Below, one piece after another: positions 1 through 7,691 of a DNA stretch of 21,151 nucleotides. Each line of letters begins with the position of its first letter. The first letter of the stretch is position 1. The DNA is from CBETVX01 sp965539935 (GTDB lineage: Bacteria > Bacillota > Clostridia > Peptostreptococcales > Caminicellaceae): contig CBETVX010000051.1 of assembly GCA_965539935.1 (NCBI GenBank), positions 1 through 21,151 on the forward strand, in the 5' to 3' direction. The notes under the pieces are model-generated. The model was not told where the DNA came from and made no database searches. It saw only the letters and a program-made list of their open reading frames with translations. The position numbers and the translations under genes are program-made.

Positions 1-39
1 GATTCTAAGCTATAGGGGATTTTTTTAGGAGGTGAAGAT

Positions 40-309
40 ATGTCAATAACAAAAGAAGCTAAACAACAAATTATGAATGAGTATAAGTTACATGATTCTG
101 ATACAGGTTCTCCAGAGGTTCAGGTTGCTATACTTACTCATAGAATCAATGAGTTAAATGAGCATTTAAAAACTCATAAAAAAGACCATCACTCTCGTAG
201 AGGTCTTTTAAAAATGGTAGGTAAAAGAAGAAATCTATTAAACTATTTAAAAAATAATGATATCGAAAGATATAGAAGCTTAATTCAAAAACTAGGATTA
301 AGAAAATAA
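40..309 (+). CDS. rpsO: 30S ribosomal protein S15
   Basis: This is the small ribosomal subunit protein S15, which binds 16S rRNA in the central domain early in 30S assembly. The 89-residue product has the usual S15 length and the family's conserved features: a DTGSPEVQVAILT segment near residues 20-32, then the H-x-x-DHHSRRGLL core and the GKRRNLLNYL segment that contacts rRNA. The ATG is preceded by a strong Shine-Dalgarno sequence, AGGAGGTG, at 27-34. The gene precedes pnp, as in most bacteria, but a strong terminator separates the two. S15 represses its own translation in several bacteria; nothing here proves or excludes that. Its promoter lies outside the window. Confidence 0.98.
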   Translation: MSITKEAKQQIMNEYKLHDSDTGSPEVQVAILTHRINELNEHLKTHKKDHHSRRGLLKMVGKRRNLLNYLKNNDIERYRSLIQKLGLRK

Positions 310-313
310 TCAT

Positions 314-345
314 GAGCGGGATGTCCCGCTCTATTATTTTTATTT
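314..345 (+). terminator. Intrinsic terminator after rpsO
   Basis: GAGCGGGA at 314-321 and TCCCGCTC at 324-331 are perfect complements. They form a GC-rich stem with a tight loop, followed by a T-rich tail. It lies five bases after the rpsO stop and is clearly more GC-rich than its surroundings. Confidence 0.9.
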
Positions 346-400
346 AATAAGTATTTAAATATGTACACTATTAGTATAAAATAGATATAGAAGTTTTTTT

Positions 401-429
401 TTGTCAATAGTAGGAAATACTATTATACA
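401..429 (+). promoter_or_regulatory. Probable sigma-A promoter of pnp
   Basis: TTGTCA at 401-406 and TATACA at 424-429 are separated by 17 bases and lie about 65 bases upstream of the pnp start, after the rpsO terminator. The spacer contains a perfect 7-bp inverted repeat, AATAGTA at 406-412 and TACTATT at 418-424, which could be an operator. TTTGTCAAT at 400-408 resembles a Spo0A box (eight of nine positions). Both regulatory ideas are inference. Confidence 0.5.
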
Positions 430-494
430 TAGTAACTTCATTTAATATGTTTTTTTATAATTTTCATTAACTTTATTATACAAGGAGGTTTAAA

Positions 495-2594
495 ATGTAT
501 AAAAAATATGAAACAGTCATCGCTGGTAGACCATTTGTTGTAGAAATTGGAAAAGTAGCAGAACAAGCAAATGGTGCTGCTTTAGTTAGATATGGTGATA
601 CTGTTGTTTTAGTAACTGCTACAGCTTCTGATAAACCAAGGGAAGGTATTGACTTTTTTCCACTAAGTGTAGATTTTGAAGAAAGACAATATGCCGTTGG
701 TAAAATTCCAGGTGGTTTTATTAAAAGAGAAGGAAAGCCTACTGAAAAGGCTGTGCTTACCTCTCGTCTTATAGACAGACCTATACGTCCTTTATTTCCA
801 AAGGGGTATAGAAACGACGTTCAAGTTATTGCTACAGTATTATCAGTTGACCAAGATTGTACACCTGATATAGTTGCTATGATTGGTTCATCGATAGCAC
901 TTTCAATATCAGATATACCATTTAACGGACCAACTGGATCTGTATCTATTGGCCTAGTGGATGGAGAATTCGTAGTAAATCCAACTGCCAAACAAAGAGA
1001 AACTTCAAAATTACACTTAGTAGTATCTGGTACTAAAGATGCAATAATGATGGTAGAAGCTGGTTCAGATGAGCTTCCAGAAAAGGATATGCTAGAAGCT
1101 ATATTATTTGCTCATGAAGAAATTAAAAAAATTGTTAATTTCATTGAAAGCATAGTTTCTGAAATAGGATTAGAAAAGCAAGAAGTAAATCTATTTAAAG
1201 TAGATGCAGAAATAGATAAAGAAATTAGAGAGTATTGCTATGCAAAAATGAAAGAAGCCATAAATACAGAGGATAAACAAACAAGAAATGAAAATATTGA
1301 TTTAGTTAAGGAAGATGTTATTAATACTTTCATAGAAAAGTATCCTGAAAATGAAAAAGATATTATTGGGTCTATGGATGGAATAATTAAAGAAATAGTT
1401 AGACAGATGATTGTTTTAGAAGGAAAACGTCCTGATAATAGAAAATTAGATGAAATAAGACCTATATCCAGTGAGGTAGGAATATTACCAAGGACCCATG
1501 GTTCAGGATTATTTACTAGAGGACAAACTCAAGTTTTAACTATTGCAACTTTAGGAGCTTTAGGTGATGCTCAAGTACTTGATGGGTTAGGTCTAGAGGA
1601 ATACAAAAGATATATGCACCACTATAATTTCCCACCATACAGTGTTGGTGAAACTAGATTCTTAAGAGGTCCTGGGAGAAGAGAAATAGGCCATGGTGCA
1701 TTAGCTGAAAGAGCTCTTGAGCCTGTTATACCTTCTGAACAAGAATTTCCTTATGCTATCCGTTTAGTGTCTGAAGTATTAAGTTCAAATGGAAGTACAT
1801 CTCAAGCCAGTGTATGTGGTAGTACATTATCCCTATTAGATGCAGGAGTTCCAATTAAAGCACCGGTAGCAGGTATTGCAATGGGATTAATAAAAGAAGA
1901 TGATAAAGTAGCTATTTTAAGTGATATTCAAGGAATGGAAGATTTTCTAGGGGATATGGATTTTAAAGTTGCAGGTACTTCAAAGGGAATTACTGCAATA
2001 CAAATGGATATAAAAATCAATGGAATAAATAGAGAAATACTAGAAACAGCTTTAGAACAAGCAAGAAAAGGTCGACTATACATATTAAATAAAATGAAGG
2101 AAGCAATTTCTGAACCTAGGAAGGAAATGTCTCCCTATGCTCCTAGAGTTTTAACAACAAAAGTAGATTCTGAAAAAATAAGAGATATTATAGGTCCAGG
2201 CGGTAAAACAATAAATAAAATAATTGAAGAAACTGAAGTTAAAATTGATATTGAAGATGATGGTTCAATATTTATTACTGCAAATAATATGGAGCAAGGT
2301 AAAAGAGCAATTAAAATTATTGAAGACATAGTTAAAGAAATAGAGGTAGGAGAAATTTATGTAGGTAAAATTGTACGAATTGCTCCCTTTGGTGCTTTTG
2401 TAGAAGTACTACCTGGTAAAGATGGACTTGTCCATATTTCTCAATTAGCTAAGGAAAGAGTTGAAAAAGTAGAAGACCTTTTTAAAGTTGGTGATGAAAT
2501 TTTAGTTAAAGTTATAGATATTGATAAGCAAGGCCGAATAAATCTATCTCGCAAAGCAGCAATTGCAAGTCAAGAAAAAAGCGAAGATAAGTAA
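495..2594 (+). CDS. pnp: Polyribonucleotide nucleotidyltransferase (PNPase)
   Basis: PNPase is a cytoplasmic trimeric 3'-to-5' exoribonuclease that degrades RNA phosphorolytically, releasing nucleoside diphosphates, and can also add tails. The 699-residue protein has the full family architecture: first RNase PH-like domain (about 1-220), helical linker, second RNase PH-like domain (about 310-550), KH domain with the IIGPGGKTI loop near 563-571, and an S1 domain from about residue 618 (VGKIVRIAPFGAFVEV). The catalytic metal and phosphate region is intact (FTRGQTQ near 340, LGDMDF near 485-490). The ATG is preceded by AAGGAGG at 482-488. It is flanked by terminators, so it is probably transcribed on its own or with read-through from rpsO. 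RNase Y, encoded downstream in this window, is its usual partner in mRNA decay. Confidence 0.98.
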   Translation: MYKKYETVIAGRPFVVEIGKVAEQANGAALVRYGDTVVLVTATASDKPREGIDFFPLSVDFEERQYAVGKIPGGFIKREGKPTEKAVLTSRLIDRPIRPLFPKGYRNDVQVIATVLSVDQDCTPDIVAMIGSSIALSISDIPFNGPTGSVSIGLVDGEFVVNPTAKQRETSKLHLVVSGTKDAIMMVEAGSDELPEKDMLEAILFAHEEIKKIVNFIESIVSEIGLEKQEVNLFKVDAEIDKEIREYCYAKMKEAINTEDKQTRNENIDLVKEDVINTFIEKYPENEKDIIGSMDGIIKEIVRQMIVLEGKRPDNRKLDEIRPISSEVGILPRTHGSGLFTRGQTQVLTIATLGALGDAQVLDGLGLEEYKRYMHHYNFPPYSVGETRFLRGPGRREIGHGALAERALEPVIPSEQEFPYAIRLVSEVLSSNGSTSQASVCGSTLSLLDAGVPIKAPVAGIAMGLIKEDDKVAILSDIQGMEDFLGDMDFKVAGTSKGITAIQMDIKINGINREILETALEQARKGRLYILNKMKEAISEPRKEMSPYAPRVLTTKVDSEKIRDIIGPGGKTINKIIEETEVKIDIEDDGSIFITANNMEQGKRAIKIIEDIVKEIEVGEIYVGKIVRIAPFGAFVEVLPGKDGLVHISQLAKERVEKVEDLFKVGDEILVKVIDIDKQGRINLSRKAAIASQEKSEDK

Positions 2595-2625
2595 AAACAT
2601 AGACCAAAAGGTTTATGTTTTTTTT
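2595..2625 (+). terminator. Intrinsic terminator after pnp
   Basis: The arms at 2595-2605 and 2610-2620 form an 11-bp stem containing one G-U pair and an AAAA loop. The T run continues to 2625. It starts directly after the pnp stop codon. Confidence 0.88.
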
Positions 2626-2675
2626 ATTGTATATATCTTTATGTTCATCATATCTATTACATAGGAGGTGTTAAT

Positions 2676-3380
2676 ATGAATAAAAAAAATATACTGATAT
2701 CTATAACTCTAGTATTTTTTTTAGCCATAGCATTATTTTTAATGCAGCCTAGTAATAGTCTAATTAAAACGGTGTTTTATAATGATGATAGCTTACAACC
2801 AATTAGAAAGGGAAACAATGATAACTACATAGCCTTTACATGTAATGTGGATTGGGGAACAGAATATATTGAGCCTATGTTAGAAATATTCGATAAATAC
2901 AATATCAAGATTACTTTTTTTGTTTCTGGAAGATGGGCAAAGAATAATCCAGAAGTTTTAAAGCAAATATATAATAAAGGACATGAAATAGGAAATCATG
3001 GGTATGGTCATAGGATGCATAGTAAAATAAATGAAACAGAAAATTATAATGAGATAAAAAAAACTCATAATATAGTAAAAGAAATATTAGGAATAGACAT
3101 GAATCTTTTTGCTCCACCGGCAGGAGATTATAGTAGTACAACTCTTCAAGTAGCAAATGAACTTGGATATAAAACAATACTTTGGAATATTGATACAATA
3201 GACTGGCGTAAGGACTCTACTTCTGACAAAATAATTAATAGGGTATTAAGTAAACCTTTAGAAGGATCTATTGTCCTTATGCATCCTAAAAAAGAAACTA
3301 TAGAAGCTTTAGATACAATAATAAATTCGATTACTAAAAAAAATATAACAATTGGAAGAATATCTGATATACTAAATTAA
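2676..3380 (+). CDS. YlxY/PdaB-like polysaccharide deacetylase family protein
   Basis: This is a NodB-fold protein of 234 residues with an N-terminal membrane anchor or signal segment (about 5-23), so it probably acts at the outer face of the membrane. The NodB core runs from about residue 50 to 230. The HxxxH metal motif is present (H108 and H112), as are the WNIDTIDW segment (170-177) and LMHPK (201-205). The first motif, normally TFDDG or TFDxSWG, reads TCNVDWG here, putting Asn57 at the usual catalytic Asp position. The RxPxG motif reads APPAG, without its Arg. Its position directly after pnp matches Bacillus ylxY. Activity on peptidoglycan is uncertain; a degenerate or altered enzyme is equally likely. 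The ATG follows the strong ribosome binding site TAGGAGGTG. Confidence 0.85.
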   Translation: MNKKNILISITLVFFLAIALFLMQPSNSLIKTVFYNDDSLQPIRKGNNDNYIAFTCNVDWGTEYIEPMLEIFDKYNIKITFFVSGRWAKNNPEVLKQIYNKGHEIGNHGYGHRMHSKINETENYNEIKKTHNIVKEILGIDMNLFAPPAGDYSSTTLQVANELGYKTILWNIDTIDWRKDSTSDKIINRVLSKPLEGSIVLMHPKKETIEALDTIINSITKKNITIGRISDILN

Positions 3381-3381
3381 C

Positions 3382-3410
3382 TTGATAATTTTTTTTATCT
3401 AAAATATAAT
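3382..3410 (+). promoter_or_regulatory. Sigma-A promoter for the M16 peptidase gene
   Basis: TTGATA at 3382-3387 and a perfect TATAAT at 3405-3410 are separated by 17 bases. They begin two bases after the upstream stop codon and lie 36 bases before the M16 start codon. This suggests that the peptidase, dut, ymxH and dapG can be transcribed separately from the deacetylase gene. Confidence 0.65.
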
Positions 3411-3446
3411 AATGATAGTTTACATACAGTTAAAAGGAGATAGAAA

Positions 3447-4724
3447 ATGTATAAGAAAATACTATTAGATAATGGAATAAAGGTTGTAACAAACAACATT
3501 CCCCATGTAAAATCTGTTTCAATTGGCATATGGATAAAAGCAGGAAGCATTTACGAGGATATTAATAGTAATGGTATATCCCATTTTCTTGAACATATGC
3601 TATTTAAAGGAACTTATAATAGATCAGCTAGTGAGATTGCAAGTGAAATAGATGGAATAGGTGGTCAATTAAATGCATTCACTAGCAAGGAATGTACATG
3701 TTATTATGCGAAAGTACTTGATAGTCATATAGATTTAGCTATTGATATATTAAGTGATATGATTTTAAACTCAAAATTTGACGAAAATAATATTGAAAAA
3801 GAAAAGGGTGTTGTTTTTGAAGAAATAGGTATGTACGAAGATTCACCGGATGAACTAGTATATGATATATTATCAAAGGAAACATTTAAAAATCATTCGT
3901 TAGGTTTGCCAATTCTCGGTACAATTAATACAGTAAAGAAGATAACGAGGCAAGACCTAATTGATTATGTAAAAAACTATTATTGTACTGAAAATATTGT
4001 TATTTCAGTTGCTGGAAGTTTTGATGAAGATTCTTTAATAAAAACTCTAAATACAAAATTCGGTAGAAAAATTTTTGCTCCTAGTCAAAAGAATTTGATT
4101 ACAAAACCAAAGTTTCATAGTAATATTAGCTATAGATTTAAAGACATAGAACAAACTCATATATGTATAAGTCACGAAGGTGTTCCTAATGATGATAACC
4201 AGATATATCCACTCTTAGTACTTAACAATGTACTTGGTGGAAGTATGAGTTCCAGATTGTTTCAAACTATAAGGGAAGAACATGGTTTAGCTTACTCTAT
4301 ATATTCTCATCCATCATTTTATAGAAATACAGGGCTTTTTACCATGTATGTTAGTATAAATCCAATATATTTTGAAAAAGTTATAGATTTGATTTCTAAT
4401 GAAATACATAAACTATTGAATTATTTAATAACAGAAGAAGAATTATATAAATCTAAAGAACAATTGAAAGGTAATTATATATTAGGTTTAGAAAGTACTA
4501 GTAGCATTATGAGTATGATGGGTAAATCAGAAGTACTTGAAAAAAGAATAAAAACTCCAGAAGAAATCTTAAAAAAGATAGATGCTGTTAATATGAATAA
4601 TATTGAAGAAATGATTAAAAAAATATTTAAAACAGATTTATTATCTATGTCAATTGTAGGAAAAGCAGATGAAAATAAAATTGAAAAAAATTTCTATAAT
4701 TTAAAACAACTATATAAAAAATAA
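3447..4724 (+). CDS. M16 family zinc metallopeptidase (YmxG/MlpA-like)
   Basis: This 425-residue protein belongs to the pitrilysin/processing-peptidase (M16B) family. The inverted zinc motif HxxEH is intact as HFLEH (H46, E49, H50), and the third ligand region follows as VVFEEI (E125/E126), so it should be an active zinc protease. The C-terminal half is the second, non-catalytic M16 domain, with the family segment LGGSMSSRLFQTIREEHGLAYSIYS near 260-284. No signal peptide is seen, which indicates a cytoplasmic enzyme. The position after pnp and the ylxY-like gene matches Bacillus mlpA (ymxG). The ribosome binding site is AAAGGAGA. Its physiological substrate is not known from the sequence. Confidence 0.93.
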   Translation: MYKKILLDNGIKVVTNNIPHVKSVSIGIWIKAGSIYEDINSNGISHFLEHMLFKGTYNRSASEIASEIDGIGGQLNAFTSKECTCYYAKVLDSHIDLAIDILSDMILNSKFDENNIEKEKGVVFEEIGMYEDSPDELVYDILSKETFKNHSLGLPILGTINTVKKITRQDLIDYVKNYYCTENIVISVAGSFDEDSLIKTLNTKFGRKIFAPSQKNLITKPKFHSNISYRFKDIEQTHICISHEGVPNDDNQIYPLLVLNNVLGGSMSSRLFQTIREEHGLAYSIYSHPSFYRNTGLFTMYVSINPIYFEKVIDLISNEIHKLLNYLITEEELYKSKEQLKGNYILGLESTSSIMSMMGKSEVLEKRIKTPEEILKKIDAVNMNNIEEMIKKIFKTDLLSMSIVGKADENKIEKNFYNLKQLYKK

Positions 4725-4741
4725 CAAAGAGAGTGATAAAA

Positions 4742-5176
4742 ATGACTAGAATTAAAATTATTAATAAATCTGATTTACCTTTACCAAAATACAAAACTAT
4801 TGGCTCATCTGGGATGGATCTAATGGCAAATATAAATAAGCCAATTAATTTAAAGCCCATGGATAGAGTATTGATACCTACAGGTCTATATATTGAACTT
4901 CCTGAAGGAATTGAAGGCCAAATTAGAGCGAGAAGTGGTCTTGCTATTAAAAATGGAATAACTGTAATTAACGGAATAGGTACTATTGATAGTGATTATA
5001 GAGGTGAAATTAAAATACCACTAATTAACTTAGGAAAGGAACCTTTCACTATTAATAATGGCGATAGAATAGCTCAGATTATTTTCATAAAATATATAAA
5101 AGCTAAATTAGAGCAATGTGAATCTCTAAGTTCCAGTGATAGAGGTGATAATGGATTTGGTTCTACCGGGATTTAA
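4742..5176 (+). CDS. dut: dUTP diphosphatase (dUTPase)
   Basis: This trimeric enzyme hydrolyses dUTP to dUMP and diphosphate, keeping uracil out of DNA and feeding dTMP synthesis. All five dUTPase motifs are present in a 144-residue protein: GSSGMDLMA (21-29), PTGLYIELPEG (46-56), RARSGLA followed by GTIDSDYRGEI with the likely catalytic Asp83, GDRIAQIIF, and the C-terminal glycine-rich DRGDNGFGSTG arm. A GTG at 4733 would add three residues, but it overlaps the GAGAGTG Shine-Dalgarno sequence that is well spaced for the ATG at 4742, so I chose the ATG. It follows the M16 gene by 17 bases, probably in one transcript. Bacillus does not carry dut at this position. Confidence 0.95.
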   Translation: MTRIKIINKSDLPLPKYKTIGSSGMDLMANINKPINLKPMDRVLIPTGLYIELPEGIEGQIRARSGLAIKNGITVINGIGTIDSDYRGEIKIPLINLGKEPFTINNGDRIAQIIFIKYIKAKLEQCESLSSSDRGDNGFGSTGI

Positions 5177-5243
5177 AGTAATATTTCCTCTCGAATAAAA
5201 TAAAATAGTAAAAACATATAAATTAAAAACGGGAGGAATACAA

Positions 5244-5513
5244 ATGAAATTTTATGAGTTAGCAGGTAAAGAAATTGTTAACATAAGTGATGGTAGAAGG
5301 TTAGGTATACTAGCTGATTCAGACTTGCTTATAGATGAAAAAACAGGAAAAATCAAAGCACTCTTAGTACCCGACCTAAGAAGTCCATTTTCAATCTTTA
5401 ATGACAAAGAATTTCTAGAAATCCCATGGGAATGTGTAAAAAAAATTGGTAATGATATGATTATCATAGAATTAGAAGACCTTAATTTTAAAAAAAATCA
5501 TACTTATCTTTAA
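5244..5513 (+). CDS. ymxH: YlmC/YmxH family PRC-barrel sporulation-associated protein
   Basis: This 89-residue protein consists of a single PRC-barrel-like domain. The family pattern is visible: an N-terminal segment ending in DGRRLG (residues 17-22), DSDLLIDEKTGKIKALLVPD (about 26-45), and a hydrophobic segment near IPWECVKKIGNDMIII. Members are annotated as YlmC/YmxH sporulation proteins. Bacillus ymxH lies in the same place, after the M16 peptidase gene and before the dap genes. No enzymatic motif is seen and the molecular role is unknown; PRC barrels usually mediate binding. The ribosome binding site is CGGGAGGA. A possible weak sigma-E-like promoter lies just upstream (see findings). Confidence 0.82.
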   Translation: MKFYELAGKEIVNISDGRRLGILADSDLLIDEKTGKIKALLVPDLRSPFSIFNDKEFLEIPWECVKKIGNDMIIIELEDLNFKKNHTYL

Positions 5514-5552
5514 GTTATGATTTTTTTAAATCAAAATTTTAGGGGGAAAGTC

Positions 5553-6773
5553 ATGAATATAGTAATCCAAAAATTTGGAGGTACCTCAGTTGCTACTAAT
5601 GATTTAAGAGATAGAATTGCAAATAAAGTTATTGAAACTAAATTATCTGGAAAATTACCCGTAGTAGTTGTCTCAGCTATTGGTAGAAAAGGTGACCCCT
5701 ATGCAACAGACACTTTAATTAATCTATCAGAATCCCTAATAGCTGAATCTTCCAGCAGAGAATTAGATTTATTAATGAGCTGTGGGGAAATTATCTCTGC
5801 AGTATTAATGGCTAATACAATTAAGTCCAAAGGTCATGATGCTGTTGCATTAACAGGCTATCAGGCGGGAATAATAACAACTTCAAGCTTTGGAAATGCT
5901 GAAGTAATAGATGTAAAAACCGAAAATATATTAAAATATTTAAACCAAAATAAGATAGTTGTGGTTACTGGGTTCCAAGGTGTTACCGAGGATGGAGATA
6001 TTACCACTTTAGGTAGAGGGGGAAGCGATACAACTGCAGCTATTCTTGGAGAAGCCTTAAATGTTGAATATGTTGAAATATATACTGATGTAGATGGGGT
6101 AATGACTGCCGACCCTAGAATAGTTCCTGAGGCAAATGTTATTAATAATCTTTGTTATGAAGAGGTATATCAAATGGCAAGAGGTGGAGCCAAAGTTATA
6201 CACCCTAAAGCTGTAGAAATTGCTCAAAGATCAAATATTTTACTAAAAATCAAAAATTCATTTACAGAAGCAAAGGGAACAACTATTAGCAATGAATATA
6301 CATTTTCATCTAAAAACAATTATTCTACAAAGGTTGAAAATTTAATCACTGGCATTGCTCATAAAAATAACTTAGTTCAAATTAAGCTTAATATAAATAA
6401 TGAAAACAAAAATAATGAAATTTTACTTGATGAATTAGAAAAAAATAGAATTAGTATAGATATGATTAACTTTTTTGAAGACAGAAAAATATTTACAATT
6501 GAAGAAGAATCATTAAAATGCTTAAAAACATTATTAGATAAGTATGAATTAGATTATGAAATAAAAACTAATTGTAGTAAGGTTACTGCAATTGGTCATA
6601 AAATCCATGGAGTTCCTGGAGTTATGAGCAAATTAGTTAAAACTCTATCATCTAATAATATTGATATTTTGCAGACTTCTGACTCTCATACCACAATCTC
6701 TTGTCTAATCAATAGTGATAATTTAAAGAAAGCTATCCTTGCTCTTCATGAAAGTTTTAACCTTAACAAATAA
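5553..6773 (+). CDS. dapG: Aspartokinase
   Basis: Aspartokinase phosphorylates L-aspartate, the first step towards lysine, threonine, methionine and diaminopimelate. The 406-residue protein starts with the kinase signature KFGGTSVA (residues 7-14) and also carries GRGGSDTTAA and TDVDGVMTADPRI of the amino acid kinase fold. A regulatory region of two ACT domains follows from about residue 265. The reading frame is open from an ATG at 5517, but AGGGGG at 5541-5546 is spaced for the ATG at 5553, which also gives the standard MNIVIQKFGGT start. The position matches Bacillus dapG (the diaminopimelate-sensitive isozyme), hence the symbol; lysC is the alternative name. The neighbouring spoVFA, spoVFB, asd and dapA of Bacillus are absent here. 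Confidence 0.93.
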   Translation: MNIVIQKFGGTSVATNDLRDRIANKVIETKLSGKLPVVVVSAIGRKGDPYATDTLINLSESLIAESSSRELDLLMSCGEIISAVLMANTIKSKGHDAVALTGYQAGIITTSSFGNAEVIDVKTENILKYLNQNKIVVVTGFQGVTEDGDITTLGRGGSDTTAAILGEALNVEYVEIYTDVDGVMTADPRIVPEANVINNLCYEEVYQMARGGAKVIHPKAVEIAQRSNILLKIKNSFTEAKGTTISNEYTFSSKNNYSTKVENLITGIAHKNNLVQIKLNINNENKNNEILLDELEKNRISIDMINFFEDRKIFTIEEESLKCLKTLLDKYELDYEIKTNCSKVTAIGHKIHGVPGVMSKLVKTLSSNNIDILQTSDSHTTISCLINSDNLKKAILALHESFNLNK

Positions 6774-6778
6774 ATTCT

Positions 6779-6816
6779 AAAAAAACTACTATGCATTTAG
6801 TATAGTAGTTTTTTTT
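6779..6816 (+). terminator. Intrinsic terminator after dapG
   Basis: ACTACTAT and ATAGTAGT form the core of a stem (arms 6779-6792 and 6802-6815, A-rich on the left and T-rich on the right) with a 9-base loop at 6793-6801. The right arm ends in a run of eight T from 6809. It starts five bases after the stop codon. Confidence 0.85.
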
Positions 6817-6871
6817 ATGGCTAAAATAATAATATAAATAAGCAAAGCAAAGTACAAGGAGTGTTTTAATA

Positions 6872-6918
6872 ATGAATAAAAAAAAAATAAAATCAAGTTA
6901 CCTGTAAAAAAAAACAAT
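6872..6918 (+). other. Out-of-frame original start region of tepA with A10 run
   Basis: An ATG at 6872 has a good Shine-Dalgarno sequence (AAGGAG, 6856-6861), but its frame closes after eleven codons at a TAA (6905-6907). A run of ten A lies at 6878-6887. One extra A there would make the same ATG read MNKKKNKIKLPVKKN and continue directly into the tepA frame at 6919. Upstream of 6919 the tepA frame has no ATG, GTG or TTG before an in-frame stop at 6877, and 6919 has no Shine-Dalgarno sequence. Possible explanations are polymerase slippage on the A run, reinitiation after the short reading frame, a true frameshift mutation, or a homopolymer sequencing error. Confidence 0.75.
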
Positions 6919-7647
6919 ATGCCATTAACTGAAAAATCTACACCAAATAAAAATAAAGTTAAGCTTAATGTTAATTCTAGTCTAAATAATATTAAAGAAA
7001 TGGGAACACCTAATGTTCCTCCTTTAAATGAAAGAATTCAAGCTTTAACAATCATTGGTCACATTGAAGGACATAACGTGGCACCACCTCAGCATAAATC
7101 AACAAAATATGAACATATAATCCCACAATTAATTTCCATAGAACAAAACAATAATATTGATGGGTTAATAGTAGTCTTAAATACTGTTGGAGGAGATGTA
7201 GAAGCAGGGCTAGCAATTGCAGAAATGATATCTAGTATATCTAAACCAACTGTTTCATTAGTTTTAGGTGGAAGTCATAGTATAGGTGTGCCCTTAGCAA
7301 CTTCCTGTGACTATTCATTTATAGTTCCTACTGCCTCCATGACTATTCATCCAATTAGAATGAATGGATTAGTTATTGGTGTACCACAAACCTTTAGGTA
7401 TTTTCAAAAAATGCAAGAAAGAATACTGACTTTCATAATCAGAACTTCTAAAATATCTAGACAAAAACTAGAACAATTAATGAACGAAACCGATGAAATA
7501 GCTAATGATATAGGAAGTATACTTATCGGTAAAGAAGCTGTAGATCTTGGATTAATAGATGAAGTTGGAGGATTAGACAAATCTTTGTTAAAACTTGAGG
7601 AATTAATTAATCTAAACTCTAATAAAACTAAAGATATTAATAAATAG
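6919..7647 (+). CDS. tepA: TepA-like ClpP/S14 family serine protease
   Basis: This is a ClpP/crotonase-fold protein of the TepA type, 242 residues from this ATG and about 15 more if translation starts at 6872. Motifs visible are VLNTVGGDVEAGLAIAE (near 86-102), which carries the oxyanion glycines, GGSHSIGVPLATSCD with the likely nucleophile Ser121, and MTIHPIRMNG with the likely catalytic His144. In Bacillus, TepA lies just upstream of spoIIIE as here and has been linked to protein translocation or processing of translocated material; that role is family knowledge only. The N-terminal 35 residues are polar and lysine/asparagine-rich. The start is the weak point: the ribosome binding site belongs to an upstream ATG in another frame. 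The gene may therefore depend on slippage or reinitiation, or contain a sequence error. Confidence 0.85.
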   Translation: MPLTEKSTPNKNKVKLNVNSSLNNIKEMGTPNVPPLNERIQALTIIGHIEGHNVAPPQHKSTKYEHIIPQLISIEQNNNIDGLIVVLNTVGGDVEAGLAIAEMISSISKPTVSLVLGGSHSIGVPLATSCDYSFIVPTASMTIHPIRMNGLVIGVPQTFRYFQKMQERILTFIIRTSKISRQKLEQLMNETDEIANDIGSILIGKEAVDLGLIDEVGGLDKSLLKLEELINLNSNKTKDINK

Positions 7648-7676
7648 AAGAATTGATTAAATATTTTTATGATATG

Positions 7677-7685
7677 TGGTATAAT
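7677..7685 (+). promoter_or_regulatory. Extended -10 promoter for the spoIIIE operon
   Basis: TGG followed by a perfect TATAAT (7680-7685) forms an extended -10 element. The best -35 at 17-base spacing is only TTAAAT (7657-7662). The predicted start is near 7692, exactly where the tepA terminator hairpin begins, so the new transcript would carry that hairpin at its 5' end. Confidence 0.5.
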
Positions 7686-7691
7686 TAACCT

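Noticed and set aside
2629..2654. Possible sigma-G or sigma-E promoter before the YlxY-like gene (GTATA, CATCATA)
   Set aside because: The spacing of about 12 bases is too short for either consensus, and the DNA is very AT-rich.
2911..3198. Minus-strand open frame opposite the deacetylase gene
   Set aside because: It is antisense to a gene with clear NodB-family motifs and has Tyr/Leu/Phe-rich low-complexity composition typical of a shadow frame. The other minus-strand frames were rejected for the same reason.
5517..5552. Longer aspartokinase start at 5517
   Set aside because: It lacks a ribosome binding site. AGGGGG precedes the ATG at 5553, which gives the standard kinase N-terminus.
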